From the NCBI GenBank assembly GCA_035578175.1, contig JAQMRL010000006.1, positions 52,614,001-52,678,000 of the forward strand: DNA of 64,000 nucleotides, given 5' to 3'. Positions 32,588 to 43,425 of the stretch are shown piece by piece. Within the stretch, counting starts at the first letter, position 1. Every line of letters starts with the position of its first letter. Both the position numbers and the translations under genes were made by a program. Under the pieces are notes generated by a model that worked only from the letters and a program-made list of their open reading frames with translations, did not search any database and was not told the DNA's origin. The stretch comes from Catonia carolina. Taxonomy: Eukaryota; Arthropoda; Insecta; Hemiptera; Achilidae.

Positions 32588-32832
32588 AAGAAGAAGAAGA
32601 AGAAGAAGAAGAAGAAGAAGACTGAGTGAAAAGTTATACTTATCAGCATGCCAGGCCCGCTGAAAAGCATCTACTTTCCATCCTGTAAATGAATTTACCA
32701 CAGTAATTGCAATTTACCACAGGGGCTGGCTGTATAATAAAATTTATTACTGTCAGAGGAGATAACTCTGACTAGTGTATTTAACACCTCTGCCTCTTCT
32801 GTTCTTAAATGTTTCAGTCATATAACTGGTAC
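32101..32832 (-). mobile_element. SINE-B copy interrupted by an L2 LINE
   Basis: The pieces are 32101-32191 and 32621-32832. The SINE reads through after removing the LINE. The 5' end is truncated and there is an internal duplication around 'aatttaccacag'. Confidence 0.82.
32192..32620 (+). mobile_element. L2-family LINE, 5'-truncated, (AAG)21 tail, 8-bp target duplication
   Basis: ACTGAGTG is duplicated at 32184-32191 and 32621-32628. After about 45 bp of TTCCTTCCTC-like filler, the LINE gives FLRRVKGCSRLDLIYNEEIR (32240 on), a stop, then RMPEERIPLKVTEYVPVGRR and GRPRRRW. It ends AACAGGTTTATGCCTAATCC and a perfect AAG run (32558-32620, 21 units). It is 5'-truncated like most LINE copies. 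Confidence 0.85.
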
Positions 32833-32938
32833 ACACATTAAAGTCGCTAAATTAGTGACTAAAACCATGTACATAGAATACCACTAAGTTTGAAGCTGGA
32901 ACGGTCCAGGAGGTTTAATCCGTATTGTTTAATATAAA

Positions 32939-33475
32939 ATTTTTTTATCATCAGTCTCCAGACTGGTTTGATGCAGTTCTCCAAGCCTTCTATCTTGCGC
33001 AAGTCGTTTCATATCTACATACATGTAACACACTATATCTTTTGTAATTTGCTTTATATATTCTAACCTTTGCCTCCCCCTACAATTCACTCCCTCAGTA
33101 TTACCCTTCATTATTGATAGACCAATATTTGGATGTCTTAAGATATGCCCCATTAGCCTATCTCTTCTTCTGGTAAGATGCTTCCATATACTTCTTCTTT
33201 CATCCACTCGCCTAAGAACCTCTAAATTACTTATTTTGTCCACCCACCTAATCTTTAACATTTTCCTATAACACCACATTTCTATCCTCTTCTTTTCTAC
33301 AGCTCCTATCACCCACGTTTTACTCCCGTATAAAGCTACACTCCAAACATAATGTTTTAAGAAATTTTTCATCTTCTGTAAATCAATGTTTGTATTCAGT
33401 AAGCTGCTTTTCATTTCAAAGGATTTTCTAGCTAGAGCAATTTTACTTTTGATAACACTTGTGCTTCTATGATGA
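32939..33475 (-). pseudogene. L3-family LINE, 3' fragment
   Basis: The minus strand gives STSVIKSKIALARKSFEMK, LYGSKTWVIGAVEKKRIE, WVDKISNLEVLRRVDERRS, GHILRHPNIGLSIMKGN and KRLAQDRR, followed by a late frameshift. Its 3' end is TCAAACCAGTC-TGGA-GACTGATGAT and an A-run: the same stem as the 10.9-kb copy with a changed loop. The RT palm is absent. The copy begins where FYLGSKITKDGR would be expected. Confidence 0.8.
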
Positions 33476-34014
33476 TGTAAATGCCACAATAATAGTACCT
33501 AAAATACTTCTGACAATGAACATTTTATCTAATAAGTATTTTCTTTAATAAACAGAAAAGGAAAACAAAGAAACACATTCTATTGAATCTGAATTTGGTA
33601 AGAATTCCTTAGGTTGCAATTAATTTTATGTCAGTTGCCTTTTAAATGAAACACTTAAACATAGATTTTCCATATATGACTAGTTGGTTAATTAAAACAA
33701 AAGAAAAAAACACATTGTAATGAATTCTGGGTAATTTAATATAACTACAATAAATTACGCAATGCATTATCAGGCCTAAATGTTACAGTTTAATTTTACA
33801 GTAAAAGGAATGCAGTCATTAAATAAAAAGATTAAAATAGTTAAACCAGTACATTAAATAATTGCAATTCTAAGTACAGGTTAATGTTCTAATAAAAATA
33901 CACACAGAGTAACGCGTGCTGAATTTCAAAAATGGAATTCTTTATTTTTTTGCTGACAACTTAAATGAGTTTTAAAACTGCTGACTTAAAGAAAATATGT
34001 TCTTAACTATTTCT
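33476..34014. other. AT-rich DNA, nothing recognised
   Basis: No gene or family match. Confidence 0.45.
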
Positions 34015-34077
34015 TTGCCCAAACAGGCAGGTGGAGTGTTAAATTACTTGCACTCGATCTGCTAGTTCTAGAGGTAC
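34015..34077 (+). mobile_element. SINE-B 5' end fragment
   Basis: TGCCCAAACAGGCAGGTGG through 'ctagttctagaggtac' is the SINE 5' end. A HINE copy follows at once, so the SINE was cut or truncated there. Confidence 0.75.
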
Positions 34078-34530
34078 AAAAATCTGGTGTGAAACACTCA
34101 CACAACTCTCTCTTGCCAATGCAAATAATTAACAATAAACCTAACATTAGTAATAAAACATTAGAAATAAACAAAAAAACTAACCTTAATAAACATAACC
34201 TAATTTTAATCATAAGTGAAAGACGCAAAATGAAAATCAACCTCAGTTTGGCTTTAAAATACGGGAAATTACTCTTTCACGCTAAACTAGTCTCGTAGAG
34301 AAAAATGCTTTAAATAAAAGTTGTAGGCTTATATATCTTTTAATTTCCTATAAATTTTATTATACTTTTTTGTCGTAAAATGCACAATAAGGCTGAAATC
34401 GTTAAAAAATTGATTTTTTACACATTTTCGTGAGAAAAAAACCGAAAATCGCTAATTACCGCTAAACAAAGCGTTATACGAAAAAATGTTAAAAATAAAA
34501 GTTGTAGGATTTTAAATTTTCTACAACTTT
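34078..34530 (-). mobile_element. HINE-like repeat, 3' half
   Basis: The 3' hairpin end and blocks up to the GTTGTAGG...CTACAAC pair are present. The rest is replaced by half of a MITE-C. Confidence 0.8.
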
Positions 34531-34632
34531 ATAGGAAAACGACATCCATAAAGTGGTGGACCCTAGCGTGCACCCTGTAGTAGCTGGCTTTGGTTTGTTG
34601 ACACTAGGAGCAAACTAAGGACGGCTGAAATG
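34531..34632. mobile_element. MITE-C, one-ended fragment
   Basis: It matches the right-hand ~100 bp of the 30280 and 50532 copies (ctagcgtgcaccctgtagtag ... GGCTGAAATG, then TA). The left half is missing. Confidence 0.75.
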
Positions 34633-35446
34633 TAGGTAAACGCAGAACAAAAGACCTAAATTTTAATGTAAACTATGTTACTCATCGTTTTGGAGGTGCA
34701 AGGGTTCAAACTCGGGCGTATATAATTATTATGAAACCGATCTGATAAGAGTTATTTTCTCTAAGGGTAATAAATTTACAGTAGATAACTTCTAAAAGCA
34801 GTACTTCTGTAACGAAGTTCAGTTGCAACAAAACAACCGTATTACTGGTGACTTTCAGTTTGTATTAAACACCCTGAAGCAAGTATGCCTATTTACAAAT
34901 AGAATCATACTTTCTTCATAAATCCAAATACGAAGTGATCATTTTGATCGGTTCAAAAGTGAAAGGATAATCCAGGATAGATTAAGGATTAATAAATAAA
35001 CCAGATGCATAGTAGATATAAAAAAACGAAAGGGAAATAATACTGATTAGCTGACCAGAAAGAGTGGGTGAAGAATGAGTTAGAAAGAGACAGATGAGAG
35101 AGAGGGAGTACAATATATTTTAGTACTAATTGATTGAAGTGAGAGTAAACTTTCAATAAGTTGATAGTTTGGAACTGGTTTCTTTTTCTTAGGATATCCT
35201 CAGATATCAGTTGTGTTCATCGATCAGTTTATATAGGAATTCCTATGTTAACTCTTCCGCGGAATTTCAGAAACTGGACTTGCTTTCAAAAAGTTCACCT
35301 TTCTTCTTCAACTTCCACAGGTATATTTCAATAACACTGACATTCTTAGAAATGTCTTAATTGTTAAAATGACAACTGTAACTAAATCTGCATTTAACTA
35401 ATTTTTTTTATCAAAATCAACAAAATTATAATCTGTTCTTTTTCAG
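34633..35446. other. Unassigned DNA
   Basis: No supported feature is seen. Confidence 0.45.
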
Positions 35447-36346
35447 AAAAATCTCGTATGAAACATACACACGACATTCTCTTGCCAATGCAAATAAAGA
35501 ACCATAATAACCTAACATTAGTAAAAAACATTAGGAAAAAAACAAACCTCAAACACACAACCTTATTTTAATCATGAGTGAATGATGCAAAATGAAAACC
35601 AACCTTAGTTTGGTTTAATAATACGGAAAATCACTCTTTGACTTAAATTAGGGGCTCTATAGAGAAAATTTCTTAATAAAAAAATTATAGATCTTTTAAT
35701 TTTCTATAAATTTGAGTATGTACGCTTGTATCGTTAAATGCATACTAAAGCCGAAATCTTAAAAAATTCATTTTTTACAGGTTTTCATGAAAAAAAAACA
35801 GAAAATCGCTAATTACCGCTTAACTAAGTGTTATACAAAGAAATGTTTTAAATAAAAGTTGTAGATTTTTAGATTTTCTACAACTTTGATTATACTTTTT
35901 TGCCATAAAATGCATATTAAGGCCGAAATCTTAAAAAATTGTCTACGAGAGCATAGCCTCCCCAAGAATTTCAGCAGACATGGCACCTACCGTATCTTGT
36001 GAGCATAAAAAATGTAGTAAATAAGGCGATTTTTAAAATAATCGTAAAAAAGTAAAACATTACACGAATAAAATAATACTTCCGGTTGACCGATTTTAAT
36101 GAAAATGTTCGTGTCGGGTCCTCTAGTAGTACGTAACTTAAGTTTCAAGTTTCAACTTCGTACGATGTTCCGTTGTTGAGTTTTTTTAGTTCTAACACAG
36201 ACCAATCGCTAAAAACATGTTTTTTGGGTTCAGGAGGCCTGGAAAACATGTATATCCAGTGAAAACTCAATTTTGAAAAATCTGATATCAAAACAATACT
36301 CTCCTTTCCTATATATTCATACAAGGCAAGAGAAAGAAATAAAAAT
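35447..36346 (-). mobile_element. HINE-like repeat, complete but diverged
   Basis: The 3' hairpin has decayed (ATGAAACATACACACGAC). The sub-terminal repeat and the 5' end (CCTATATATTCATACAAGG, CAAGAGAAAG) are recognisable. The (GT)n block has been lost. Confidence 0.8.
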
Positions 36347-36374
36347 ATATACATAAATTTGTAAATATTAAGCT

Positions 36375-36790
36375 AATTTGTTCAAATCTGCTAAGTAATT
36401 CTATCTCATTGTACCTTTTAAGACTCGTAAAAGATAAGATATTCTCTAATCTTCCCATTCAGGTTGTAAACATCCAGTTCCGTTCTTATGTCCTCATTTC
36501 TTAGTTGGTCCCTACGATTGCACCTTTTTGTTCTTCGCAGGAATCGCATATCTGCCGCCTGTACTCTACTCTCCTGTGGTCTGGTACTAATCCACTATTC
36601 ACTTCCATAGAGTAGGACTGGGCCAGCCATCACCTTGAAAAATTTTGTATTAAATTTCTTTCCTTGTTTTCCTTCCTAAGGTTCTGCTAATATTTCCGCA
36701 CATTGCTTGGAATTTTCAAACTTCCTTCTCTATATCCAAATCTTGTTCAAATCCTATGTCACAACCTAAATAATTGCATTTTGATGTTTA
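36375..36790 (-). pseudogene. L2-like LINE ORF2 fragment
   Basis: The minus strand, with shifts, gives an LGCDI-like segment, GPVLLYGS-like wording, ESRVQAADMRFLRR, NEDIRTELDVYNLNGRLEN and KRYNEIELL. The order and wording parallel the 6331-6798 fragment (ESRIQAAEMRFLRRVKSC, NEEIRSYLGVFSLNEK). Many stops are present. Confidence 0.6.
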
Positions 36791-36920
36791 CCAATAAATA
36801 ACATTCATTTGAGTGTTGGTCAGTAACAGCGAGAGGGTAATTAGGCTACGGTTCCCTTCCACGCGCCCCACTGATAAGAGTGAAAATTTTTTAACCCGAC
36901 ATTTTTCTTGTAGCATTATA

Positions 36921-37668
36921 CAGGGTGATTATAAATGAAATAGACACTTTCTACAGCTTCTTAAACATCAAACTGGTGTATTTGAATATAGTAAATGACA
37001 TAAGTTTGTAGGGAATTTTTTAAAGTTTATGTTGGTACAACTGTTGTTAGCATTTTGTTGTTGGCTGTTGTTACAACGACCAGTCTAGCAAATGGCCGCT
37101 ACTCAAATGCCGCTTCTTTCACGAAGTGTCAGTAACCGGAGTAATTTATCTGGACATGTTAAACGAATGGTTAGTGTCTCAACTCCAGGAAGATAACTTC
37201 ATTTTTGTACAAGATGGAGCTCCGCATCACTGGCACTTACAGGTCAAATTATCTTGATGAACGTCTTCCTAGACCATGGATCGGCCCTGCAAGTGACGAA
37301 AACATTGTGTTTACGCTGTGGCCACCTCGAAGTCCAGACTTAACGCCCTGCGACTTTTTCTTATGGGGTTATGTAAAAGACTAAGTTTTTGCACCACCGC
37401 TTCCTGTAGATATCGATGATCTAAAACAACGTATCGCAAATGCTCTTGCCACTTATATCTTGATATGCTTAATCGTGTGTGGGAAGAATTCGACTACTGT
37501 GTGGATATCTGTCGTGTTACAAATGGTGCGCACATTCAACATCTGTAAATATTTTCAATAAAAACTTAATGAATTCTTCTTATAATCATGTAAGTAATTA
37601 CGTTAACTTTTCAAAAATAAATTTTCTGTAAGCTATCGAAACTGTCTATTTCATTTACAATCACCCTG
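36921..37668 (+). mobile_element. Tc1/mariner-type transposon, internally deleted
   Basis: TA lies at 36919-36920 and 37669-37670. The termini CAGGGTGATTATAAATGAAA and, reversed, CAGGGTGATTGTAAATGAAA continue for about 27 bp. The 5' half of the transposase has been deleted. Confidence 0.88.
37118..37548 (+). pseudogene. DDE transposase of the Tc1/mariner group, C-terminal part
   Basis: The reading frame, with stops and shifts, gives SVTGVIYLDMLNEWLVSQLQ, then FIFVQDGAPHHW (second catalytic Asp), RPWIGRASDENIVFTLW, PPRSPDLTPCDFFLWGYVKD (third catalytic position) and finally a VWEEF / CRVTNGAHIQHL end. This is the order of mariner-like transposases common in insects. The DNA-binding N-terminus and the first catalytic Asp are absent. 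Non-functional. Confidence 0.8.
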
Positions 37669-37670
37669 TA

Positions 37671-37870
37671 TTATGTAAACAGTTCCGAGGGAGGTGGAGG
37701 GTTTTTTGCTGATGTCGGATCAAGTGGCCAGGCGGCGGGTTTTTGGTTGGTAGGCTGTTGCGGCCTCCTTGGGGCTGGACGAGGATGCCTCAATTGAGTC
37801 CAACACTACTTCCCCCCATCGTGAGGGAGTGAACATGAGTTTTTCTTGCCGCCTCGGATACAAAAAAAGA
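37671..37870. other. GC-richer unassigned segment
   Basis: Positions 37690-37850 (ggaggtggaggg, ggccaggcggcggg, ctccttggggctggacgagg) stand out from AT-rich flanks and probably continue 36800-36918 on the other side of the transposon. No protein is recognised; it may be a 5' UTR or gag-region remnant of a retroelement. Confidence 0.35.
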
Positions 37871-38520
37871 CATTCATTATCTTTTATTTTTTTTTTACGG
37901 AAATGTTAAAATTATATTTTTTTCCATGTAATTAATACAATTAATTAATATTATTAAATTCCTGATTCTGCAATAGTTAAATAATAGATGTATTTATAAC
38001 TTAACTACAAGAGTGTAACATGTATTGAAAAAAGTGTAAACGTGTGTACCTAGATACGTACTTGTAAATGTACTTTAAATGGAACAAGGGCAACACCCCT
38101 ACTCCTTATTCGGAAACACTATTACTGTATAATACTAACAATTATAAAAAATAACTTTCTTTTTACTACCTAATAAGGTACTAATATTGTATTTCAGAAC
38201 AAAAGATTAATTTACAATACTCTTTCAATGCTATTAAATCAATTTACTCAAAATTACATTTAGTACAAAACCAACTGAATATATATAATTGAATTATAAA
38301 ATAAATATATTTTTGAAAAATATATTGTACATAAATTATAATATATTAAAACTTAACCCTTTCAGTACCAACGTCCAAAAAACAGGACGTCGATATTTTT
38401 TTAGTTAAACATCCGGTTTACTGGACGTCCGTAAGTTATGAATAAAGTAACTACGTCCGAATAACCGAACATTTCCAAAAAAATTTTAAACAAAAATTAA
38501 TGGAATAATATATTTTGAAA
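37871..38520. other. AT-rich DNA with a TTAACCC-headed palindromic motif
   Basis: Near 38353, TTAACCCTTTCAGTACC is followed by ACAGGACGTC (38392-38401) and TACTGGACGTCC (38419-38430), which form inverted GGACGTC motifs. This resembles a piggyBac-type terminus but no partner end was found. Confidence 0.35.
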
Positions 38521-38692
38521 CCGCCTCCGTGGCGTAGTGAATAGCGCGCTAGCCTACAAAGCGAAAGGTCCTAGGTTCGATTCCAGGCTAGTCTAAAATT
38601 TTTAACACGTTAAAACCACCGTTAAAGTAAGAAAACCCACAGTAGTTGCTAATGACCAAGCTGTCGATGCGACTTTATAAAACTAAAAAAAA
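38521..38692 (+). mobile_element. tRNA-derived SINE S2
   Basis: The tRNA head has A-box TGGCGTAGTGA (38530-38540) and B-box GGTTCGATTCC (38574-38584). The body shares 'agtagttgctaatgaccaagctgtcgatgcgactttata' wording with 40700-40765. An A-rich tail follows. Confidence 0.8.
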
Positions 38693-39664
38693 CTATTTTG
38701 AATATTTTTAGTGTTAAAACGGTTTTTTTTATAAAACCAATTAAAATTAATTTTTAACGGGAAATTTTATTTTTCTGTAACGTTGAAATTTTGGTCGGCA
38801 ATAACAGGATTACGCCTGCAAGTTTTCGAAATAAGGGCTTTTTGTATATAATGGCACTTTTTGTACACCCTTATTCAAATTAAATGGCACTTTACATCAA
38901 ACTTTTAAAAAGAATTTTCAGCAGTGTTAAGGGAACCCGGTTCTCAAAAAAAAAAAATCACCATTTATTTTTTGTTCATTTCATTCTACTTCGATTTTTC
39001 GAATAAGCTGATGTACAATAAGTGACCTTTTGATAAGGTTTTATATTTTTTATTGATTTTTTAAATAAACACCATTACTGTTTTTCAGAGACCTAACTAA
39101 AATTTAAGTTTGATAACTTTTGATCATTTTTGTTTAGAAATTTGTTTCGTTTTTTTAATAGAAAGGTAACATTTTATAAATATTGTTGGTAGTCCTATTA
39201 TTTGTCTTGATTTCTAATTTATTTTACAGCTGATTTTTTCTCAAGAGTGAAATTGTTGTTTGCTTCCTTCATTTCTTCGTTTTTCGAAAATTACGTTTTT
39301 TTATACAAAAGGAACATTTTCTCAAAAACGGTTTGAGATATTGACTTGAGATTTTCAGGGTACATTAATTGCAAAGGAATAAATACACATCTTGACATAG
39401 TAGTTTAATAAAACACTAGCTCAAACAGATTTTATAGTCACAAATAGGTTAATATTTGGAAATTAATGACATTGCCAAAAAAACATTATTTTTTTTAATG
39501 AACTAAAAGTTAGTTTAACAAACCCTCAAGTTAAAATGTGTATCAAGGTCCAACAAATCTGTGTAAAAAAAATCAGCCAATTATCTCTACCACACGCTGA
39601 GAAAATGTTACTTGTGTTACTATGGAGAAACATTTTATAAACGGGTTATCTTAAATGAAAAACA
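38693..39664. other. AT-rich DNA, nothing recognised
   Basis: No gene or family match in about 970 bp. Confidence 0.45.
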
Positions 39665-40616
39665 AAAATCTGGTGTGAAACACTCACACAACTTTCTCTT
39701 GCCAATGCAAATAATTAACAATAAACCTAACATTAGTATTAAAACATTAGAAATGAACAAAACTAACCTCAAAAACATAACATTATTTTAATCATGAGTG
39801 AATGACGCAAAATGACAATCGAACTCAGTTTGGCTTAAAAATACGGAAAATCACGCTTTCACGCTAAACTAGGCTCTGTAGAGAAAAATGCTCTAAACAA
39901 AAGTTGTAGATCTTTTAATTTTCTATAACTTTTATTATATACACTTTTGTCGTAAAATGCATACTAAGACCGAAATGTTAAAAAAATCGATTTTTCTCAC
40001 GTTTTCGTGAGAAAAAAAACAGAAAATCGCAAATTACCGCTAAACTAAGCGTTATACAAAAGAATGTTTGAAACAGAAGTTGTAGGTTTTTAAATTCTCT
40101 ACAACTTTTATTATATAAGTTTTTGCGCTAAAATTTATATTAAAGCCGTAATCTTAAAAAAACAACGTTTTTACGTGAAAACAGCCTCACCGAGAATTTC
40201 AGCAAACATGGCGCCTAACCTATCTTGTAGAGAATAAAAAATTGAGTAAAATAACCGATTTTAAAAAAAATCGTAGGACCAGTTTTTGAGAAAATCGCAA
40301 AAAACTGAAAAATTATACGAATAAACTACTACTTTCGGTTGACTGATTTTGATGAAAATGTTCGTGTCGCGTCCGGTAGTGGTATGTAACTTAAGTTTCA
40401 AGTTTCAAGTTCGTACGATGTTCCGTTCTTGAGATATTCTGTTCACACACACACACACACACACAGACACACACACAGACCAATCGCTAAAAACATGTTT
40501 TTTGGGTTCAGGGGGTCTGAAAACGTATAGATCCGGTGAAAACTCGATTTCGAAAAATCGACATGAAAACAATACTTTCCTTCCTATATATTCATATAGG
40601 CAAGAGAAAGTAAAAA
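39665..40616 (-). mobile_element. HINE-like repeat, complete (good reference copy)
   Basis: On the element strand it starts TTTTTACTTTCTCTTGCC with a CCTATATGAATATATAGG palindrome. A (GT)n block follows (40442-40479), then the GTTGTAG...CTACAAC and CTCACGAAAACGTGAG inverted pairs, and GGCAAGAGAAAGTTGTGTGA near the 3' end. It finishes with GTGTGA-N5-TCACAC a few bases before the T-rich end. No protein is encoded. Confidence 0.88.
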
Positions 40617-40790
40617 TTATTAAAGCCGTCCCAGTGGCGTAGTGATTACCCACAAGTGTATAGATCCCAGGTAGATCTAAGGGTCTGGAAAGTTTAACAT
40701 GTAAAAATCCAAAGTAGTTACAAATGATCAAGCTATTAATACGACTTTAAATAAACTATAAAAATATTACCATTAGACCAATCCGGTGGG
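40617..40790 (+). mobile_element. tRNA-SINE S2, decayed, plus an S1 head remnant
   Basis: CCAGTGGCGTAGTGATTA keeps the A-box, the B-box is damaged, and the S2 body is clear at 40700-40765. Positions 40766-40790 (attagaccaatccggtggg) are the reversed head of an S1 SINE. Confidence 0.6.
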
Positions 40791-41160
40791 TTAGTAATAA
40801 TATATAACAAAAATTTTAATCGATTCGAGAATACTAATACTAATACTAATATCACATTCAAATAATTTAAAATTCAAAAGTCGTCTTCGGTTGGAACCGA
40901 AACGAATATGAGAAAAATAGAAAAGTAAAAAAAAAATTCCATTTTAGTAAAAGAGAATGAAAAATTGTTAGACAGTATTAGGTCAACACTGTAAGTAAAT
41001 AATGCACTGCAGTATCTACATTATTTAAGCGGTACATCTTGATTATTCAACAGAAACGGAGGTAGGTGGTCCATTATACGACATTCCAGAATACATACTA
41101 ATATTTTACCATAAACAAAACAATATTGTATTTACTACAGGCTGTATCAAAACCATTATA
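40791..41160. other. Unassigned DNA
   Basis: No supported feature is seen. Confidence 0.45.
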
Positions 41161-41939
41161 CAGGGTGATTTTTTAGTCCTGTTACCCAATTGTTAATGTC
41201 TGGTAATTTTTTTCTAAGAAAGGGATATTTTGTTTTGTGATACAAAGTTGGTAGCCCTACTCAACCGGTATAGATACGACAGTTTGAGTTGATTCTCCTT
41301 GAGTTGCGTAAAATTTTGTGCTGTTTCCAGTTGTGTTACGAACAGAATGTCTTTTACCCCAGAAAAACGGGTTTTCATTCTTGAACAATATTTTGTTACA
41401 AAATCGTATGCGAGTGTAAAAGAATCATTTCAAATTAAATTTTTTGGTGTTCCTCCACTCTATTTTAGTCAATTTCTAGGCTAACTAACTGATTTTTAGA
41501 GGCAGGTATTGTTTGCAGCAGAAAACGTAGTGGTCGACCAACTCTCTTGACAGATGACGTTAAGAGAACGTGAAAACAAGATTGCTCAATTCTCCATGGA
41601 AAAGTTTACGAAAACTTTCCTCGCATGTTGATTTGTCATGTTCGAGTGCTCAGAAAGCTGCTAAAAAATTGAAATTGTATCCGTATCACATACGATTAGT
41701 TCTAGAGCTTCAGCCTCCAGATTTAAACAAGAGATTGTTTTAGGATAAAAGACATTCTGTTCGTAGCACGACCGGAAATGCACAAAATTTTACACAGCTC
41801 AAGGAGAATCAACTCACACTGCCATATCCATACTGGTTAAATAGGGCTACCAACTTAGTGTCACAAAACAAAATTTATTTTTTTTAGAAAAATATTACCA
41901 GACATTAACAATTGGGTAACAGGACTAAAAAATCACCTG
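41161..41939 (+). mobile_element. Tc1/mariner-type transposon with long TIRs, N-terminal transposase relic
   Basis: TA is at 41159-41160 and 41940-41941. The termini are CAGGGTGATTTTTTAGTCCT and, reversed, CAGGTGATTTTTTAGTCCTG. The inverted arms stay similar for about 150 bp. Between them a frame starts MSFTPEKRVFILEQYFVTKS, typical of the N-terminal helix-turn-helix of mariner-like transposases in insects. Shifted frames then give CSRKRSGRPTLLTDDVKRT. The catalytic part is deleted. Confidence 0.85.
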
Positions 41940-41997
41940 TAGTATTAGACATTTGTTATACGTAGTTTATATACCTGTTATATAACGTTTATATACG

Positions 41998-42387
41998 CGT
42001 TATTAGCTGGAGTGTTATTTTAATTGCACTCTATCTGTTTGGTCCAGGGCTAAAAAAAATAGTTCTGTTTCTTATCACATAGTCAGCCACTTATATGACT
42101 AAACTATTTAAGAACAGAAGAGGTAGAGGTGTAGAAGACACTAGTCAGAGTTATCTCCTCTGAGAGTAATGAATTTCACTATGCAGCCAGACCCTGTGGT
42201 GAATGAAGTGAAGGTGTCATTTGCAGGGTGGAAAGTGGGTGCTTTTCGGAGGGCCTGGCATGCTGATAAGCATACTCTTTCAACTCAGTGAGGAAGGCAA
42301 TGGTAAACCACCTTACTCCTCGTTTTTACTTAGTAAAACCTCTAGAGGTTCAAACCAGCCTTTCGGCTGTTGACCTAAACAACAACA
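41998..42387 (+). mobile_element. SINE-B copy with 11-bp target duplication
   Basis: GTTTATATACG occurs at 41987-41997 and 42388-42398. The tail is CAGCC-TTTC-GGCTGTTGACC then TAAACAACAACA. This is a second independent definition of the SINE ends. Confidence 0.9.
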
Positions 42388-42413
42388 GTTTATATACGTA
42401 CATAAATAGATTT

Positions 42414-42800
42414 TGTAGTTTAGGTCATTAACCGAAAGGCTGGTTCAAACCTCTAGAGGCTTTAATAAGTAAATCGAGGAGTGAAGTGGTTTATAATTGC
42501 TTTACTCGCAGAGTGGAAAAATATGCTTATCAGCATGCCGGGCCCTCGGAAAAGCATCTACTTTCCACTCACTATGATACCTTCACTTCATTCACTACAC
42601 GGTCTGACTGTACAATGAAATTAATTTCGCTCAGAGGAGATACCTCTGTTTAGTAAATTTTACACCTCTAACTCATCTGTTCTTAAATGCTTCAGTCATA
42701 TAATTGGCTGACCTTGTAATAAGAAACAGAACTTTTTTGTAGCCCTGGAACTAGCAGATCGTGTGTATAATTTAACACTCCACCAGCCTGTTTTGGGCAA
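42414..42800 (-). mobile_element. SINE-B copy, full length
   Basis: It stands tail to tail with the copy at 41998-42387 and runs to the 5' end TGCCCAAAACAGG (minus strand). Several indels. Confidence 0.83.
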
Positions 42801-42802
42801 TC

Positions 42803-43425
42803 GTTGTTGTTTAGGCCATCAGTATCGAAAGACTGGTTTATCATCCCTTCATCACTGAGTGGAAAAGTATGCTTATCAGCATGCCAGGCCCTCTAAAAGC
42901 ATCTACTTTCCACCCAGGAAATGACATCTTTACTTCATTCACCACAAGGTCTGACTGTATAATGAAATGTATTACTTTCAGAGGAGATAACTCTGTTTAG
43001 TGCACTTTTACACCTCTAACTCTTCTGTTCTTAAATACTTCAGTCATATAATTAGCTGACCACGTGATAAGAAACATAACTATTTTTTGTAGCTCTGAAA
43101 TTAGCAGATCGAGTGCAAATCTCGTATAAAATTAATAGATCGGGTTCGATTCCCGATCATTTCTGGCATTTTTTCATCAGTAAATCACCTTATATCAGTA
43201 CCTACGCAGACAAATCAAGGCTTGCCGAGGTCCCGGGTTCGATTCCTGGTCAGGTCTGGTATTTTTTCATCACTCATCTTCATGTATCATCCTTCTCACC
43301 GTCTGCATTACCAGCAATTGCAAAACAGTCAGACATTGGAAAAATATATAAGGCTTACGTAGGCATCGTCATTCAACAAAAAAATTAATAAAAACTCATT
43401 TAACACTCCATCTGCTTGTATAAAT
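42803..43425 (-). mobile_element. SINE-B copy with a tRNA-SINE inside its 5' end
   Basis: The pieces are 42803-43126 and about 43397-43425 ('catttaacactccatctgc'). A block near the SINE 3' end is deleted. Confidence 0.75.
43127..43396 (+). mobile_element. Dimeric tRNA-derived SINE S4
   Basis: Two B-box modules lie 97 bp apart: GGGTTCGATTCCCGATCA (43143-43160) and GGGTTCGATTCCTGGTCA (43239-43256). Each is followed by TCTGGYATTTTTTCATCA. A-boxes are not clear. The element interrupts a SINE-B. Confidence 0.65.

Noticed and set aside
36921..37668. Host gene derived from a domesticated transposase
   Set aside because: The frame has several stops and shifts, the N-terminal half is deleted and the TIRs with TA duplication are still present. 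It is a decayed transposon.
38521..38600. Functional tRNA genes at 38.5, 43.2, 45.7, 46.4 and 55.2 kb
   Set aside because: A- and B-boxes are present but the acceptor stems do not close and SINE bodies with A-rich tails follow.
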